Assembly (NCBI RefSeq): GCF_003265345.1
Contig: NZ_QFWW01000033.1
Coordinates: 43,437 to 107,436 of the forward strand
Length of the DNA stretch: 64,000 nucleotides
Source of the DNA: Lentzea terrae
GTDB taxonomy: Bacteria; Actinomycetota; Actinomycetes; Mycobacteriales; Pseudonocardiaceae
Direction of reading: 5' to 3'
Below, in pieces: positions 49,537 to 59,006 of the stretch (position 1 is the stretch's first letter; every line of letters begins with the position of its first letter). Below the pieces are notes generated by a model that was not told where the DNA came from, searched no databases, and saw only the letters and a list, made by a program, of their open reading frames with translations. The translations under genes and the position numbers were made by a program.

Positions 49537-50115
49537 GTGCACCGCGAAACGGAAGAAGTCCTGGACGGCGTGGGGGCTCGGCTGCGCACGTTGCGACGAC
49601 ATCGCGGGATCACGCTGGCCGATCTCGCGACGACGACCGGCATCTCGGAGAGCACGTTGTCCAGGCTGGAAAGCGGCCAGCGGCGGGCCACTCTGGAATT
49701 GCTGCTACCGCTGGCACGTACCTACAACGTGCCGCTGGACGACCTCGTAGGCGCGCCTCGGACCGGTGATCCGCGCATCCACCTCAAGCCGATCCACCGG
49801 TTCGGGATGACGTTCGTGCCGTTGTCGCGGCGGCCGGGCGGGGTGCAGTCGTTCAAGATGCTCATCCCGTCTGGTGCACCGCTGGAGCCCACCTTGCAGA
49901 CGCACGACGGGTTCGAGTGGCTCTACGTCCTCAATGGACAGTTGCGGCTGGTGCTCGACGACCTGGACCTCGTCGTGGCGCCAGGTGAGGCCGCCGAGTT
50001 CGACACGTCGTTGCCGCACTGGCTGGGCAGCGCGGACGGCGGGGCGGTCGAGCTGCTGATCCTGTTCGATCCGCAGGGGCTGCGCACGCACGTCCACCCG
50101 GACCCTAAGCGGTGA
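49537..50115 (+). CDS. XRE family regulator with C-terminal cupin domain
   Basis: 192 residues. The N-terminal helix-turn-helix (about 13-66) reads LRTLRRHRGITLADLATTTGISESTLSRLESGQ. The C-terminal cupin (about 110-185) has HDGFEWLYVLNGQLRLVLDD and PGEAAEFDTSLPHWL, with conserved His, Glu and His for metal or ligand binding. Regulators of this build sense small molecules. GTG start at 49537. It probably controls itself and the divergent hydrolase through the nearby inverted repeat. Its 3' end overlaps the convergent carboxyltransferase gene by 11 bp. Confidence 0.9.
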   Translation: MHRETEEVLDGVGARLRTLRRHRGITLADLATTTGISESTLSRLESGQRRATLELLLPLARTYNVPLDDLVGAPRTGDPRIHLKPIHRFGMTFVPLSRRPGGVQSFKMLIPSGAPLEPTLQTHDGFEWLYVLNGQLRLVLDDLDLVVAPGEAAEFDTSLPHWLGSADGGAVELLILFDPQGLRTHVHPDPKR

Positions 50116-51412
50116 TCCCGTTCGCGATCCCGAGCTCGACGAGGTCCTGCGGCCGCAACCGCAGCTGGTCCGCGGTGGCCTGCGCCTGCTCCGGCTCGCG
50201 CTTGAGGATCGCCGCCGCCAGCTCGGGCGAGATGACCGCGAGGTAGCTGTCGGGCGTGGCCCACAGCCGGCCGGGAGCGGCGAACGCCAGTGCGCCGCCG
50301 GACCCGCCCTCGCCGATCAGCAACGTCGTGATCGGTGTCGTTGCCGACGCGATGGCCGTGAACAGGTCTGCGATCGCTGCACCGACTCCGGCCTTCTCGG
50401 CGGCTTCGTCGTTGGCGGCACCGGGAGTGTCGACCAGGGTCAGCACCGGAATGCCGAGCCGGTCTGCCAGCCGCACGAGGCGCGCGGCCGTGCGGAACCC
50501 GGCCGGCTGCGTGGCCGTGCCGCACTGTGCCGCGTAGGCGATGGTTTTGCCGTCGCGGTGCCCGAAACCGCACAGCACTCCGTCGTCGACACCGCCTGCG
50601 CGGTCGCCACTGATCGGTTCGTGCCAGTCGAAGTAGGCGGCCAGGTAGGTGCTCGCTTTCGGACGGTCCGGTGCGCGGGCGCGTTGCACAGCCTCCCAGC
50701 CGGTTTCCGGCAGGGTCGTTGCTCCCAACGCTTTTGGCGCGGGGGCGTCTGTCGCGGGTGCGGTGACGAGGCGCAGCCAACGGGTGAGCCGGGTTTTCAG
50801 CTCGTCCGGCTGGACCAGCTGATCCACCAGGCCGGCCGCGAACTGTTGTGTGACCGAGTAACCCGGCGGCCGAACGCGCGAGCCGGCGAACCCGACCTGG
50901 GCGCCGTGCAGGCCCAGCACCACGTCGGCGCCTGCGCCCAGCGTCGCCCAGCCGCCGCCCGTGGTGGGGTCGCGCAGGACGGCGATGTGGGGCAGTCCTG
51001 CCTGCCGAGTCAGGGCGATCTGACGCGCGATTCGGTGCAGCTGCAGGAGAGCTGGGGTGCCTTCCTGCATGCGGCTGCCGCCGGTCCGCACCAGCGACAC
51101 GATCGGGACTCCTGAGTCGCGGGCCTGGGTGAAGGCTTGTTCGATGCGTGCGCCGGTGCGGGTGCCCAGGGAGCCGCCGAAGAAGCCGAACTCGAACGAA
51201 ACGAGCATCGCGGTGATGCCGCCGATTTCCGCGATCCCGCACACGACGGACTCTTGTTCGCCGGTTCGTTCGGTCGCTCGCGCCACCAGGTCGCCGTAGC
51301 CGGGCCAGTCGAGCGGTCCGTCGCCCGCCGGTGGGCCGGATTCCGGTAGCTCCTTGAACTCCGGCGCCAGGCGGGCGATCAGCTCGCGGGCGGACTCAGG
51401 CCCGGAGCGCAC
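50105..51412 (-). CDS. Fused acyl-CoA carboxyltransferase (AccD-AccA type)
   Basis: 435 residues with a crotonase-like beta half (SFEFGFFGGSLGTRTGARIEQAF, SGGSRMQEG-like RTGGSRMQEG) followed by an alpha half (TLVDTPGAANDEAAEKAG, LIGEGGSGGALAF). The oxyanion glycine pairs are kept in both. The AccD zinc ribbon is absent. Neither biotin carboxylase nor biotin carrier is encoded nearby. It overlaps matB by 17 bp, so it works in malonate use. It may transfer the carboxyl group from malonyl-CoA to a distant biotin protein, or act like MdcDE decarboxylase subunits; this is inference. Confidence 0.87.
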   Translation of the reverse strand: MRSGPESARELIARLAPEFKELPESGPPAGDGPLDWPGYGDLVARATERTGEQESVVCGIAEIGGITAMLVSFEFGFFGGSLGTRTGARIEQAFTQARDSGVPIVSLVRTGGSRMQEGTPALLQLHRIARQIALTRQAGLPHIAVLRDPTTGGGWATLGAGADVVLGLHGAQVGFAGSRVRPPGYSVTQQFAAGLVDQLVQPDELKTRLTRWLRLVTAPATDAPAPKALGATTLPETGWEAVQRARAPDRPKASTYLAAYFDWHEPISGDRAGGVDDGVLCGFGHRDGKTIAYAAQCGTATQPAGFRTAARLVRLADRLGIPVLTLVDTPGAANDEAAEKAGVGAAIADLFTAIASATTPITTLLIGEGGSGGALAFAAPGRLWATPDSYLAVISPELAAAILKREPEQAQATADQLRLRPQDLVELGIANGITA

Positions 51413-52799
51413 GTTTCACGACCTTGCCCATGTCGTTGCGCGGCAACGACTCGACGAACCGCACCTGACGCGGACGCTTGTGCGGGGTGAGCAGGCGGGC
51501 CACGTGGCCGACCAGCTCGGCAGCTTCCGGCGGCGCTCCGGCGGGGACCACCCAGGCGACGATCCGCTCGCCCAGGTCGTCGTCGGGCTCGCCGGTCACC
51601 GCCACCTCGGCCACGGCCGGGTGTTCCAGCAGGACGTTCTCGATCTCGCCCGCACCGATCTTGTAACCGCCGCTCTTGATGATGTCGGTGGCCTTGCGGC
51701 CGACGATCCGGTAGTAGCCGTCGGGGTCGCGCATGCCGACGTCGCCGGTGCGGAACCACCCGTCGGCGAACGCCTCGGCGGTGGCGTCCGGGCGGTTCAG
51801 GTACTCGGTGAACAGGTTCGAGCCGCGCACCTGGATCTCGCCGATGGAGCCGGGTTCGTCCAGCACTGCGCCGTCGTCGTCGGTGAGCCGCACCGAGACG
51901 CCGGGCAGCGGTACGCCCACGGTGCCGGGGCGGCGGTCGCCGTCGGCGCGCACGCTGGTGTTCATCAGCGTTTCGGTCATGCCGTAACGCTCGACGACCC
52001 GCTGTCCGGTCGCCGCCGCGATCCGCTCGTGGTCGTGCACCGGCAACGCCGCCGAACCCGACACGAGCAGCCGCGCCCGGCGCAGTGCCGCGGTGAGTTC
52101 GGGGTCGTCTCCGACCTCCTCGGCGATGCGGTGGTACATCGTCGGCACCCCGAACAGCATCGTGCCGTCGTTGAGCGCCCCGGCGAGCGCGGACGTGGAG
52201 AACTTGCCCAGGTGGTGCAGGGTCCCGCCGCGCCGCAACGGGCCGAGCACGCCGAGGATCAAGCCGTGCACGTGGAACAACGGCAGCGCGTGCACCAGTA
52301 CGTCCTTCGCCGTCCACTCCCACGCCTCGGCCACGGCGTCCAACGTAGACACCAGTGCGCGCCGCGGCAGCACGACACCTTTTGGCGCGCCCGTGGTTCC
52401 CGAGGTGTAGACGATCAACGCCGCGGCCTCGGGATCGGGCTCCGGCAACCGGCTCGCCGGCCCGCCGTCGAGCGTGACATCGCGGCGCGGCACCCCCTGC
52501 AGGCCCTCCGGCAGCTTCGTACCGGGCGCCGCGAGGACGTTGGCGGGCGCGCTGTCGTTCACGATGTGCTGGAGCTCGCGCTCGCCGACCTTCGGGTTGA
52601 GCGGCACGGCAGGCACGCCCGCCAGCAGCGCGGCCACCACGGCGACGCAGGTCTCGATGGTCGGCGTGGCCCACACCGCCACCCGAGGCAGGCCGGCGAT
52701 TTGCTGCGCCAGAGCTCCCGCTGATGCCGCCAGTTCGGCGTGGGTCAGCGTGCGGTCGCCGAAGCGGAGTGCGACGCGGTCAGAGGACAAGGGGAACAT
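51396..52799 (-). CDS. matB: Malonyl-CoA synthetase (acyl-CoA synthetase family)
   Basis: 467 residues of the AMP-forming ligase family, matching MatB in length. The P-loop is IVYTSGTTGAPKGVVLPRRAL (about 133-153), the A5 motif VERYGMTETLMNT (about 272), the A7 DGWFRTGDVG and the hinge/A8 RIVGRKATDIIKSGGYKIG, with the catalytic Lys in DMGKVVKRAL at the C-terminus. YGMTETLMNT is the MatB-type pocket. It should activate malonate to malonyl-CoA. The ATG at 52799 lies 3 bp after the matC stop. Confidence 0.9.
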   Translation of the reverse strand: MFPLSSDRVALRFGDRTLTHAELAASAGALAQQIAGLPRVAVWATPTIETCVAVVAALLAGVPAVPLNPKVGERELQHIVNDSAPANVLAAPGTKLPEGLQGVPRRDVTLDGGPASRLPEPDPEAAALIVYTSGTTGAPKGVVLPRRALVSTLDAVAEAWEWTAKDVLVHALPLFHVHGLILGVLGPLRRGGTLHHLGKFSTSALAGALNDGTMLFGVPTMYHRIAEEVGDDPELTAALRRARLLVSGSAALPVHDHERIAAATGQRVVERYGMTETLMNTSVRADGDRRPGTVGVPLPGVSVRLTDDDGAVLDEPGSIGEIQVRGSNLFTEYLNRPDATAEAFADGWFRTGDVGMRDPDGYYRIVGRKATDIIKSGGYKIGAGEIENVLLEHPAVAEVAVTGEPDDDLGERIVAWVVPAGAPPEAAELVGHVARLLTPHKRPRQVRFVESLPRNDMGKVVKRALRA

Positions 52800-52801
52800 G
52801 C

Positions 52802-54155
52802 TCACCAGATTCCGGGGACGACGAGGGCGAGCCAGACCAACGGCGGTGCCGCCGCGACCATGATCCCGCCGTAAACCATGAGCTGCTTGAAGAACTTGTC
52901 GCGGTCGACGTCCTGCGCCCCCGCCAGCACAAGCGCGCCGTTGGTGGAGAACGGGCTGACGTCGACCACGGTCGCCGAAACCGCAAGGGCCGCGATCAGC
53001 CCGACCGCGCTGACGTCGCCGCGCAGCAGGAACGGCACCGCCAGCGGAATGAGCGCGCCCATGATGCCCACCGACGACGCGAACGCGGACACGATCGCGC
53101 CGATGTAGCAGATCAGCAACGCGGCCAGCAGGGGAGCGCCGACGCCCGCCACCGAGTCGCCGGCCCACTTGATCGTGCCCATCGTCTGCAACACGGCGAC
53201 GTAGGTGAGGATGCCGCAGATCAGCAGCACGGTCGGCCAGGTGATCTGGGTGATCGCCTGCTTGCTCTGCTCCGGCCAGACGATGCTGAGCAGCACGGCC
53301 ACGGTGATCGCGGCCAGGCCGACGTCGAGGTCGAAGACGAGGGCGGCCACGACGAGCGCGGCGAGACCGGCCAGGGTGGCCAGGCGGGGCGCGGTCAGGG
53401 AGACCCGCTCGTCGGCGTCGGCCGCGTCGCCGCTACCGGAAGTCGTGCCGCCACCCACCACGTCGCTTCCCCCGCCGGACCGCGCGTCCACCTCCGCTGC
53501 GCCTGCCCCGGCACCGGCCCTGACCAGCGCATCCGTCTCCAGCGGCTGCCGCGCCAGCTTCATCCCGCCGAGTGCCACGAACACCACGCCGGCGATCAGC
53601 AGGTTCACCACCAGGCTCGCCAGGAACAGCACGATCTCGTTGCCCGGCAAGCCCTCCTTGGCCACGATGCCGTTGACGATCGTGCCGTAGATGCTGATCG
53701 GCGAGAAGCCGCCCGCCTGCGCGCCGTGCACCACCATCACGCCCATCAGGAGTGGGGCTGATCCGGTACTTCGCGGCGAAGCCCATCGCGATCGGCGCCA
53801 CGATCGCGACTGCCGCCGGGCTCACCGCGCCGATCGCCGTGAGCACGCCGGTGATCGCGAACATCACCCACGGCATCAACGCGATCCGGCCGCCGACCAG
53901 GCGGATGGCCATGTACACCAGCCAGTCCGTGGTGCCGTTGGCCCGCGCGATGGCGAACAGGAACGTCACGCCGACCAGCACGACGAACAGCGAGCCGGGG
54001 AAGCCCTTGAAGATGTCGTCGGTCTTCATGTCCGCGACCAGCGTCCCGACCCCGAAGGCCGCGGCGAAGGCGAGCGCACCCATGTTGATCGACCTGGTCG
54101 TGGCGATGACGAAGACCACGACGAGCACGAGTATCGAGATCAGTTCGGGGGACAT
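52802..54155 (-). pseudogene. matC: MatC-like malonate/dicarboxylate transporter with a +1 frameshift
   Basis: The N-terminal part (MSPELISILVLVVVFVIAT through AAKYRISP) is in one frame from 54155. The C-terminal part (LLMGVMVVHGAQAGGFSP through VVPGIW) is in another. A single extra base at 53753 (A on the coding strand) separates them; removing it yields a continuous protein of about 450 residues with twelve or so helices, as in MatC carriers. Either a real loss of malonate uptake or a sequence error. Otherwise the gene is undamaged, with GGGAG upstream. Confidence 0.85.
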
Positions 54156-54193
54156 GCAGGGCTCCCGTCGTTGGGCGATCCCAGACAGTGGCT

Positions 54194-54210
54194 AAGTGGC
54201 TGAGCCACTT
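54194..54210. promoter_or_regulatory. GntR-type operator, matC-proximal
   Basis: AAGTGGCT-N-AGCCACTT, perfect 8+8. An extra half site (AGTGGCTA, 54187-54194) precedes it. Located 38 bp upstream of matC. Confidence 0.7.
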
Positions 54211-54246
54211 TCCGTCCTCTGTCCACCAGCTGTCAAGAGGTGGCCT

Positions 54247-54261
54247 AGTGGCTGAGCCACT
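54247..54261. promoter_or_regulatory. GntR-type operator, matR-proximal
   Basis: AGTGGCT-N-AGCCACT, a second copy of the same palindrome, centre 52 bp (about five helical turns) from the first and 20 bp before the regulator start. Confidence 0.7.
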
Positions 54262-54281
54262 TGGAGCGATATCCTGGGCCG

Positions 54282-54983
54282 ATGTCAGAGGCACTGCGGC
54301 CGATGGTCAAGTCCCGCCTGTACGAGCAGGTGCTCGAACGGCTGCGCGCGTACGTCAGCGAGGCGGGCCTGAAAGCAGGCGACAAGCTGCCGGCCGAACG
54401 GGAGCTGGCCGCGAGCCTCGGCGTGAGCCGCGCGTCGGTGAAGCAGGCGATCGTCGTGCTGGAGGTCCAGGGCCTGGTCGAGGCACGGCACGGCGGCGGC
54501 ACCTACCTCGTGCGCGACACCCTCGACGTCGAACCCGTCGAGCAGCTCGTCGAACGCCGCAAGCGCCTCCCGGAGGTCCTGGAGGCGCGCGAGGCACTGG
54601 AGACCAAACTCGCCGAGCTCGCCGCCGAGCGCCGCACCGACGACGAGCTGGCCGACATCCGCGACTCGCTGGACTTCATGCGCGACGAGATCATCGGCGG
54701 CGGCTTCGGCGTGGAAGGCGACCGCCGCTTCCACGCCGCCGTCACCGCCGCCGCGCACAGTTCGCTGCTCGCCGACTTCATGAAGACCATCGCCGGCCAG
54801 ATCACCGAGAGCCGCAACGAGTCGTTGCGCCAGCCAGGTCGCCCGCACCGTTCGCTGGCGCAGCACACGGCGATCTACGAGGCCATCGCCGCCGGCGACC
54901 CGAAGAAGGCGGCGGCGGCCATGCGCAAGCACGTCCGCACGGTCGCCAAGGTCCGCCTCCTCGACTGGGTACCGGAAGACTGA
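54282..54983 (+). CDS. GntR family regulator, FadR/FCD subfamily (MatR-like)
   Basis: 233 residues. Winged helix at about 11-75 (LYEQVLERLRAYVSEAGLKAGDKLPAERELAASLGVSRASVKQAI, GLVEARHGGGTYL). A C-terminal helical FCD effector domain (EVLEAREALETKLAELAAERR, RRFHAAVTAAAHSSL) has Asp/His residues placed for metal binding. It is divergent from the malonate transporter operon and flanked by two identical palindromes, so it is very likely the malonate-responsive repressor. The ATG at 54282 is preferred over a TTG seven codons earlier, which lies in the operator. Confidence 0.9.
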   Translation: MSEALRPMVKSRLYEQVLERLRAYVSEAGLKAGDKLPAERELAASLGVSRASVKQAIVVLEVQGLVEARHGGGTYLVRDTLDVEPVEQLVERRKRLPEVLEAREALETKLAELAAERRTDDELADIRDSLDFMRDEIIGGGFGVEGDRRFHAAVTAAAHSSLLADFMKTIAGQITESRNESLRQPGRPHRSLAQHTAIYEAIAAGDPKKAAAAMRKHVRTVAKVRLLDWVPED

Positions 54984-54998
54984 GCGACAGCGGACTGA

Positions 54999-57950
54999 TC
55001 AGCGCAGGTTGATCACCGCCCGCCGACCGGCCTGGATCGTGCGGCTGGTTCCGTCCGCCTCGTGGACCACGACCGTCCAGTCCCGTTTGGACGGCGAGTG
55101 CACCACGAGAACCTCGTTGTGCTGGACGATCCGCGTGCGGCGGCCGTCCTCGAACAACGTGAACTCACCCCGAGCGCCCGCCGTCACGTGCACGGTCAAC
55201 GCGTCGGCCGAACCACGATCGTTCGACACGTTCCCGCTGCGCTCGACCAGCATCCCGCCGGCCCGCAGGAACACCGGCATGGTGTCCCAGCCGGCCTGAA
55301 CCGTCGCCCAGGTGTTGCCCTCGTACACGCGGCCGGTGAAGTAGTCGGTCCACTGACCGGGCGGGAACCAGACCCGCGTCTCGCCGACCTCGCCGGGCGA
55401 AGTGATCGGCGCGACGAGCACGTCCGACCCGAGCAGGAACTGACTGTCCACAGTGGAGTAGGCCTCTGGGCTCCCGGGATACTCCAGATAAGCCGGGCGC
55501 ACCATCGGCAGACCGGTGCGGTGAGCCTGCTCAGCCAACGTGTAGAGGTACGGCACCAGACGCTCGCGCAAGTTCAGGAACTTCGTCGCGGACGCCTGCG
55601 CGGCCGGTCCGTACTGCCACGGCAGCCGGTCACCGTGGTTGCTGTGCAGGCGCGTGATCGGCTGGAACGCACCGAGCTGCACCCACCGCGCGTACAGGTC
55701 GTCCGGCAGCTTGGTGGTGTACCGGACCTGGCCGTTGTCCAGGTACGTCTCCGACCCGCGCAGCCCGTACACGTCGTTGTGCCCGCCGATGTCGTGGCTG
55801 ATCGCGGACATCCCGGTCGACACGCCCTCGGCCGACGTGTAACCGATCGTCCCCTTCATCGCGCCCCACGTCGACGACGTGTCGCCGGTGAAGTGCAGCG
55901 TGTTGCGCTTCTCCGCCCATGGCCCGGTCTGCAGCGGCCCAGCGCCGCTGTACCCGCCGGCCTGCAACGACCCGAACCCGCGCGAGAACGCGAACCCGCC
56001 CAGCTTCGCGTACTGCTCGTTGATCCACGAGTCCGGCGTGACGCCGCGCAACGACGAGCCCGAGCCGTCGCAACACCAGTCGAGCCACCAGAAATCGGTC
56101 GGCATGGGCCGGTGCAGCTCCAGGTACGCCCGCAGCTGGTCCGGGTCGCCCCAGTCGAACACGTAGCAGTTCGCGCAGGAACCCCGAGCCAGCTTGCCCT
56201 TCGCAATGGCCTGCGCACGGGCGAAGTCCGGGTCGTCGGCCTGGATGCTCGGGTGGATGTTGAGCGTGCTGTGCAACCCCTCGCGATGCACCCAGTCCAG
56301 GAACCCTTGCGGGTCGGGGAACTTGTTCGGGTCGACCCGCCAGCCGTTCCACGTGTTGTGCGCCTTGAAGTCGGTGTCGACCACCAGGACGTCCAGCGGC
56401 ACGCCGTGCTGCCGGAACGCGGGCAGGATCCGGTCGCGGTAGTCGGCCGCGGTCCGGTCGATGTACTCGGAGTACCAGACGCCGTAAGCCCAGCGCGGCA
56501 ACAACTTCGGCCCACCGGTCAGCCGCGCCAGATCACCCAGCGCCGCCTTGTAGTCCTGCCCGTACCCGAACAAGTACCCGTCCTGGTACGCACCGGCCCC
56601 GCGATCCGCCCGAGGCGTGGGCGTACTCCCGTTGTAGAGCGCGGAGTTCGTGTCGTCCAGCAGGTACCAGCCGTCGCGGTACAACAACCCCGGGTAGAGC
56701 CGCGGATCGCCGCTGGTGCCGGTGTAGCCGTCCAACGAGCGCCGGTAGCCGCCGAGCGCCAGGTGCTGCTGCGTCGAGTTGATCCCGATGGTGTCCAGGT
56801 TGACGTGGCAGCCACCGTCCGGACACGTCACAGCGACGTCCGAACTGCCTGCGGGCAACGAAATCCGCGCGGATGCAGTGGCCCACGTGGTCCAGTTCGC
56901 CGTGACCGGCAACGTGATCGGCTGCCCGTTGAGCAGCACGGTCCGCGGCTCGTGCTTGCCATCGCCGCCAACCCCGTTGGCATAGCGCAGGGTCACCGCG
57001 TAGGTGCCCGCCGCCGGTACCCCGCTGATCCGCTGGCTGAGCCGAGTTCCGCCGACGAGCTCGGCGACGAACCCGGTCCCCGCATGACCGACGTGCTCGT
57101 CGGCGATCTTGGCGGTGGTGACCCCGTTCTCGGCCTCGCAGGTGGTGCCGAACCGGCAGTCGTCGATCGCCCGCTGATCCGGGTACGACTGGCCGGGAGC
57201 CACCAACGCCACGCTGTCAACGTTGACATTGCCCGAGTCGGCCACACCCTTGGTCAGCGCGACCCGGTGTTCGCCGGCGCTCAGGTCGACCTCGGTATCG
57301 ACGAGCCTCCAGTCACGCCAGTCCGCGGTCACCGGCAACGTGATCTGCTGCGACCGTCCGTCAACGCTGACGCTGAGCGTGCGGTTCTCGTGCTTGCCGT
57401 CACCGCCGCGCCCGTTGGCGTACCGGACGACCACCCGGTGCCGACCGGCGCTGGTCGCGTTCAGAGTCGCGGTGATTCCGTGGTTGAGATAGGAGAATCC
57501 GGCGACGAAGCCCGCACCGGTGTGGCCGGGGTGCTCGTTCGCGACGAGCATCCCTTCCCGCTGCTGGTCTTCGGCCTCGCACAGCTGCCCGGTCGCACAG
57601 ACCACCCGCCGCCACGGGGACGCGGTCGTGCTGCCGGTCCTGACTTCGAGGTTGTCGGCCCGGAACGGCCCGGACCCGACGCGGTAGCGCAAGGTCATCG
57701 CCGACGTGGTGATGACCAGCCACCCGCTCTCGACCCGCGACCGGTACGCCGTGCGGGGGAACGTGCGATTTACAACGTTGTAAGTGGGCGCCTGCTCAAA
57801 TCTGCGGTCCGCCGCGTACTCGGTCCGCATCAGGGTGGGGGAGAGGATCTGGAACCTGGCCTGCCCGGACGTGACGACACCGGTCGGCTGGGCGGTGGCA
57901 GGAACGGGAAGGATGAGGCTCAGCAGGGCCAAGAGAGGTATCACGCGCAT
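54999..57950 (-). CDS. Secreted GH31 glycosidase with two tandem CBM-like inserts
   Basis: 983 residues with a Sec signal (MRVIPLLALLSLILPVPATAQ). The N-terminal beta domain (about 25-120) is interrupted by two homologous CBM35/CBM6-like modules (LCEAEDQQREG… and TCEAENGVTTA…, about 125-250 and 265-385), each with RYANGxGGDGKHExRT. The catalytic barrel has the nucleophile in DFWWLDWCCD and the acid/base in HFTGDTSSTW, with GHNDVYG after it. The usual WxDMNE nucleophile context is altered. It probably removes alpha-linked glucose, xylose or galactose from extracellular glycans. Standing alone, convergent with matR. Confidence 0.9.
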   Translation of the reverse strand: MRVIPLLALLSLILPVPATAQPTGVVTSGQARFQILSPTLMRTEYAADRRFEQAPTYNVVNRTFPRTAYRSRVESGWLVITTSAMTLRYRVGSGPFRADNLEVRTGSTTASPWRRVVCATGQLCEAEDQQREGMLVANEHPGHTGAGFVAGFSYLNHGITATLNATSAGRHRVVVRYANGRGGDGKHENRTLSVSVDGRSQQITLPVTADWRDWRLVDTEVDLSAGEHRVALTKGVADSGNVNVDSVALVAPGQSYPDQRAIDDCRFGTTCEAENGVTTAKIADEHVGHAGTGFVAELVGGTRLSQRISGVPAAGTYAVTLRYANGVGGDGKHEPRTVLLNGQPITLPVTANWTTWATASARISLPAGSSDVAVTCPDGGCHVNLDTIGINSTQQHLALGGYRRSLDGYTGTSGDPRLYPGLLYRDGWYLLDDTNSALYNGSTPTPRADRGAGAYQDGYLFGYGQDYKAALGDLARLTGGPKLLPRWAYGVWYSEYIDRTAADYRDRILPAFRQHGVPLDVLVVDTDFKAHNTWNGWRVDPNKFPDPQGFLDWVHREGLHSTLNIHPSIQADDPDFARAQAIAKGKLARGSCANCYVFDWGDPDQLRAYLELHRPMPTDFWWLDWCCDGSGSSLRGVTPDSWINEQYAKLGGFAFSRGFGSLQAGGYSGAGPLQTGPWAEKRNTLHFTGDTSSTWGAMKGTIGYTSAEGVSTGMSAISHDIGGHNDVYGLRGSETYLDNGQVRYTTKLPDDLYARWVQLGAFQPITRLHSNHGDRLPWQYGPAAQASATKFLNLRERLVPYLYTLAEQAHRTGLPMVRPAYLEYPGSPEAYSTVDSQFLLGSDVLVAPITSPGEVGETRVWFPPGQWTDYFTGRVYEGNTWATVQAGWDTMPVFLRAGGMLVERSGNVSNDRGSADALTVHVTAGARGEFTLFEDGRRTRIVQHNEVLVVHSPSKRDWTVVVHEADGTSRTIQAGRRAVINLR

Positions 57951-58062
57951 CCGTACTCCTCGTCTGACGCCATCGGCTTCCGAGGGTCGTTCAGATACCT
58001 GAACCCTTCTCACCATTCCGCGCTGGTGTGGAGCGATCAAGAGGCCAGATGCCGCCCACTCG

Positions 58063-58944
58063 TTACGCCAGTTCGCGCACCACACCGACGAACGCCGGGA
58101 CCAACGGGTTGGGGGCGTGCTCGGGCCAGGCCAGCGCGATCCGGAGCGGCTCGATGTCGACGATCGGGCGCCACGCAAGATCCGGATGCACGTAGAAGCT
58201 CTTCATCGACTCGGGGCCGATGCACACTCCGGACGTGGTCGCGACGTGTTCCAGCATCTCCTCGACGTTCTCGTTGGCGGGCCCCCACACCGGCGCCGAC
58301 CCGTCCGGCCGCGGGTTGACCGCCCACCAGTCGACCCACTCCCGCGGCGCCACCCGAGTCCACATGAGAGGTTCGTCGCGCAGGTCGTCGATGCTGACGG
58401 TGTCCTGCTGCGACAAGGGATGCGTCGACCGCACCGCCACCCACCGCGGTTCGGTGGCCACCACCTCCGCCTGCAACCCGGACAGATCTGCGGGCAACCA
58501 GGCGAACGCCACATCCGCCAGCCCGTCCCTGAGCGCCTGTGGCTCCCCGCCCCAGTCGAACCGTTTCGGCTCAACGGTCACGCCAGGAAATCGCTCGGTG
58601 AAGACCTTGCGGGCGCGGCGCGCCAACGGCCCGCCGCCGGTGGCCGTGAACCCGATCCGGAGCACGTTCCGCTCGGCCGCCGCCGTCGTGCGCACGAGCT
58701 GCACGGCTTGCCGCCACGACGCGATGTGGTTGCGCGCGATCGGCAGCAGCGCCCGGCCCGCAGCCGTCAGCGCGACCGAGGAACTGGTCCGGACGAACAA
58801 CTCCACGCCCAGCCGTTCCTCCAGTTGCTTGATCTGCCGGCTCAGCGAGGGCTGCGCGACGTACAACTCCTCGGCCGCCGCCGTGAAGCTGAGGTGCTCG
58901 GCGACGGCGACGAAGTAGCGCAGCAGCCGGGTGTCGACGTCCAT
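58063..58944 (-). CDS. LysR family transcriptional regulator
   Basis: 293 residues. Winged helix MDVDTRLLRYFVAVAEHLSF then EELYVAQPSLSRQIKQLEERLG (about 1-60). The effector domain contains LRIGFTATGGGPLARR and LPLSQQD-like STHPLSQQDTVSIDDL. An upstream in-frame ATG (11 codons earlier) is less likely because MDVDTRLLRYF is the standard LysR opening. Divergent from the SnoaL gene across 62 bp, which is its probable target. Confidence 0.9.
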   Translation of the reverse strand: MDVDTRLLRYFVAVAEHLSFTAAAEELYVAQPSLSRQIKQLEERLGVELFVRTSSSVALTAAGRALLPIARNHIASWRQAVQLVRTTAAAERNVLRIGFTATGGGPLARRARKVFTERFPGVTVEPKRFDWGGEPQALRDGLADVAFAWLPADLSGLQAEVVATEPRWVAVRSTHPLSQQDTVSIDDLRDEPLMWTRVAPREWVDWWAVNPRPDGSAPVWGPANENVEEMLEHVATTSGVCIGPESMKSFYVHPDLAWRPIVDIEPLRIALAWPEHAPNPLVPAFVGVVRELA

Positions 58945-59006
58945 GCCCGAAACGTATGGGCACGGGTATTGGACCACCGTGAACCACCGCTGATTGCCTG
59001 GCAGCC

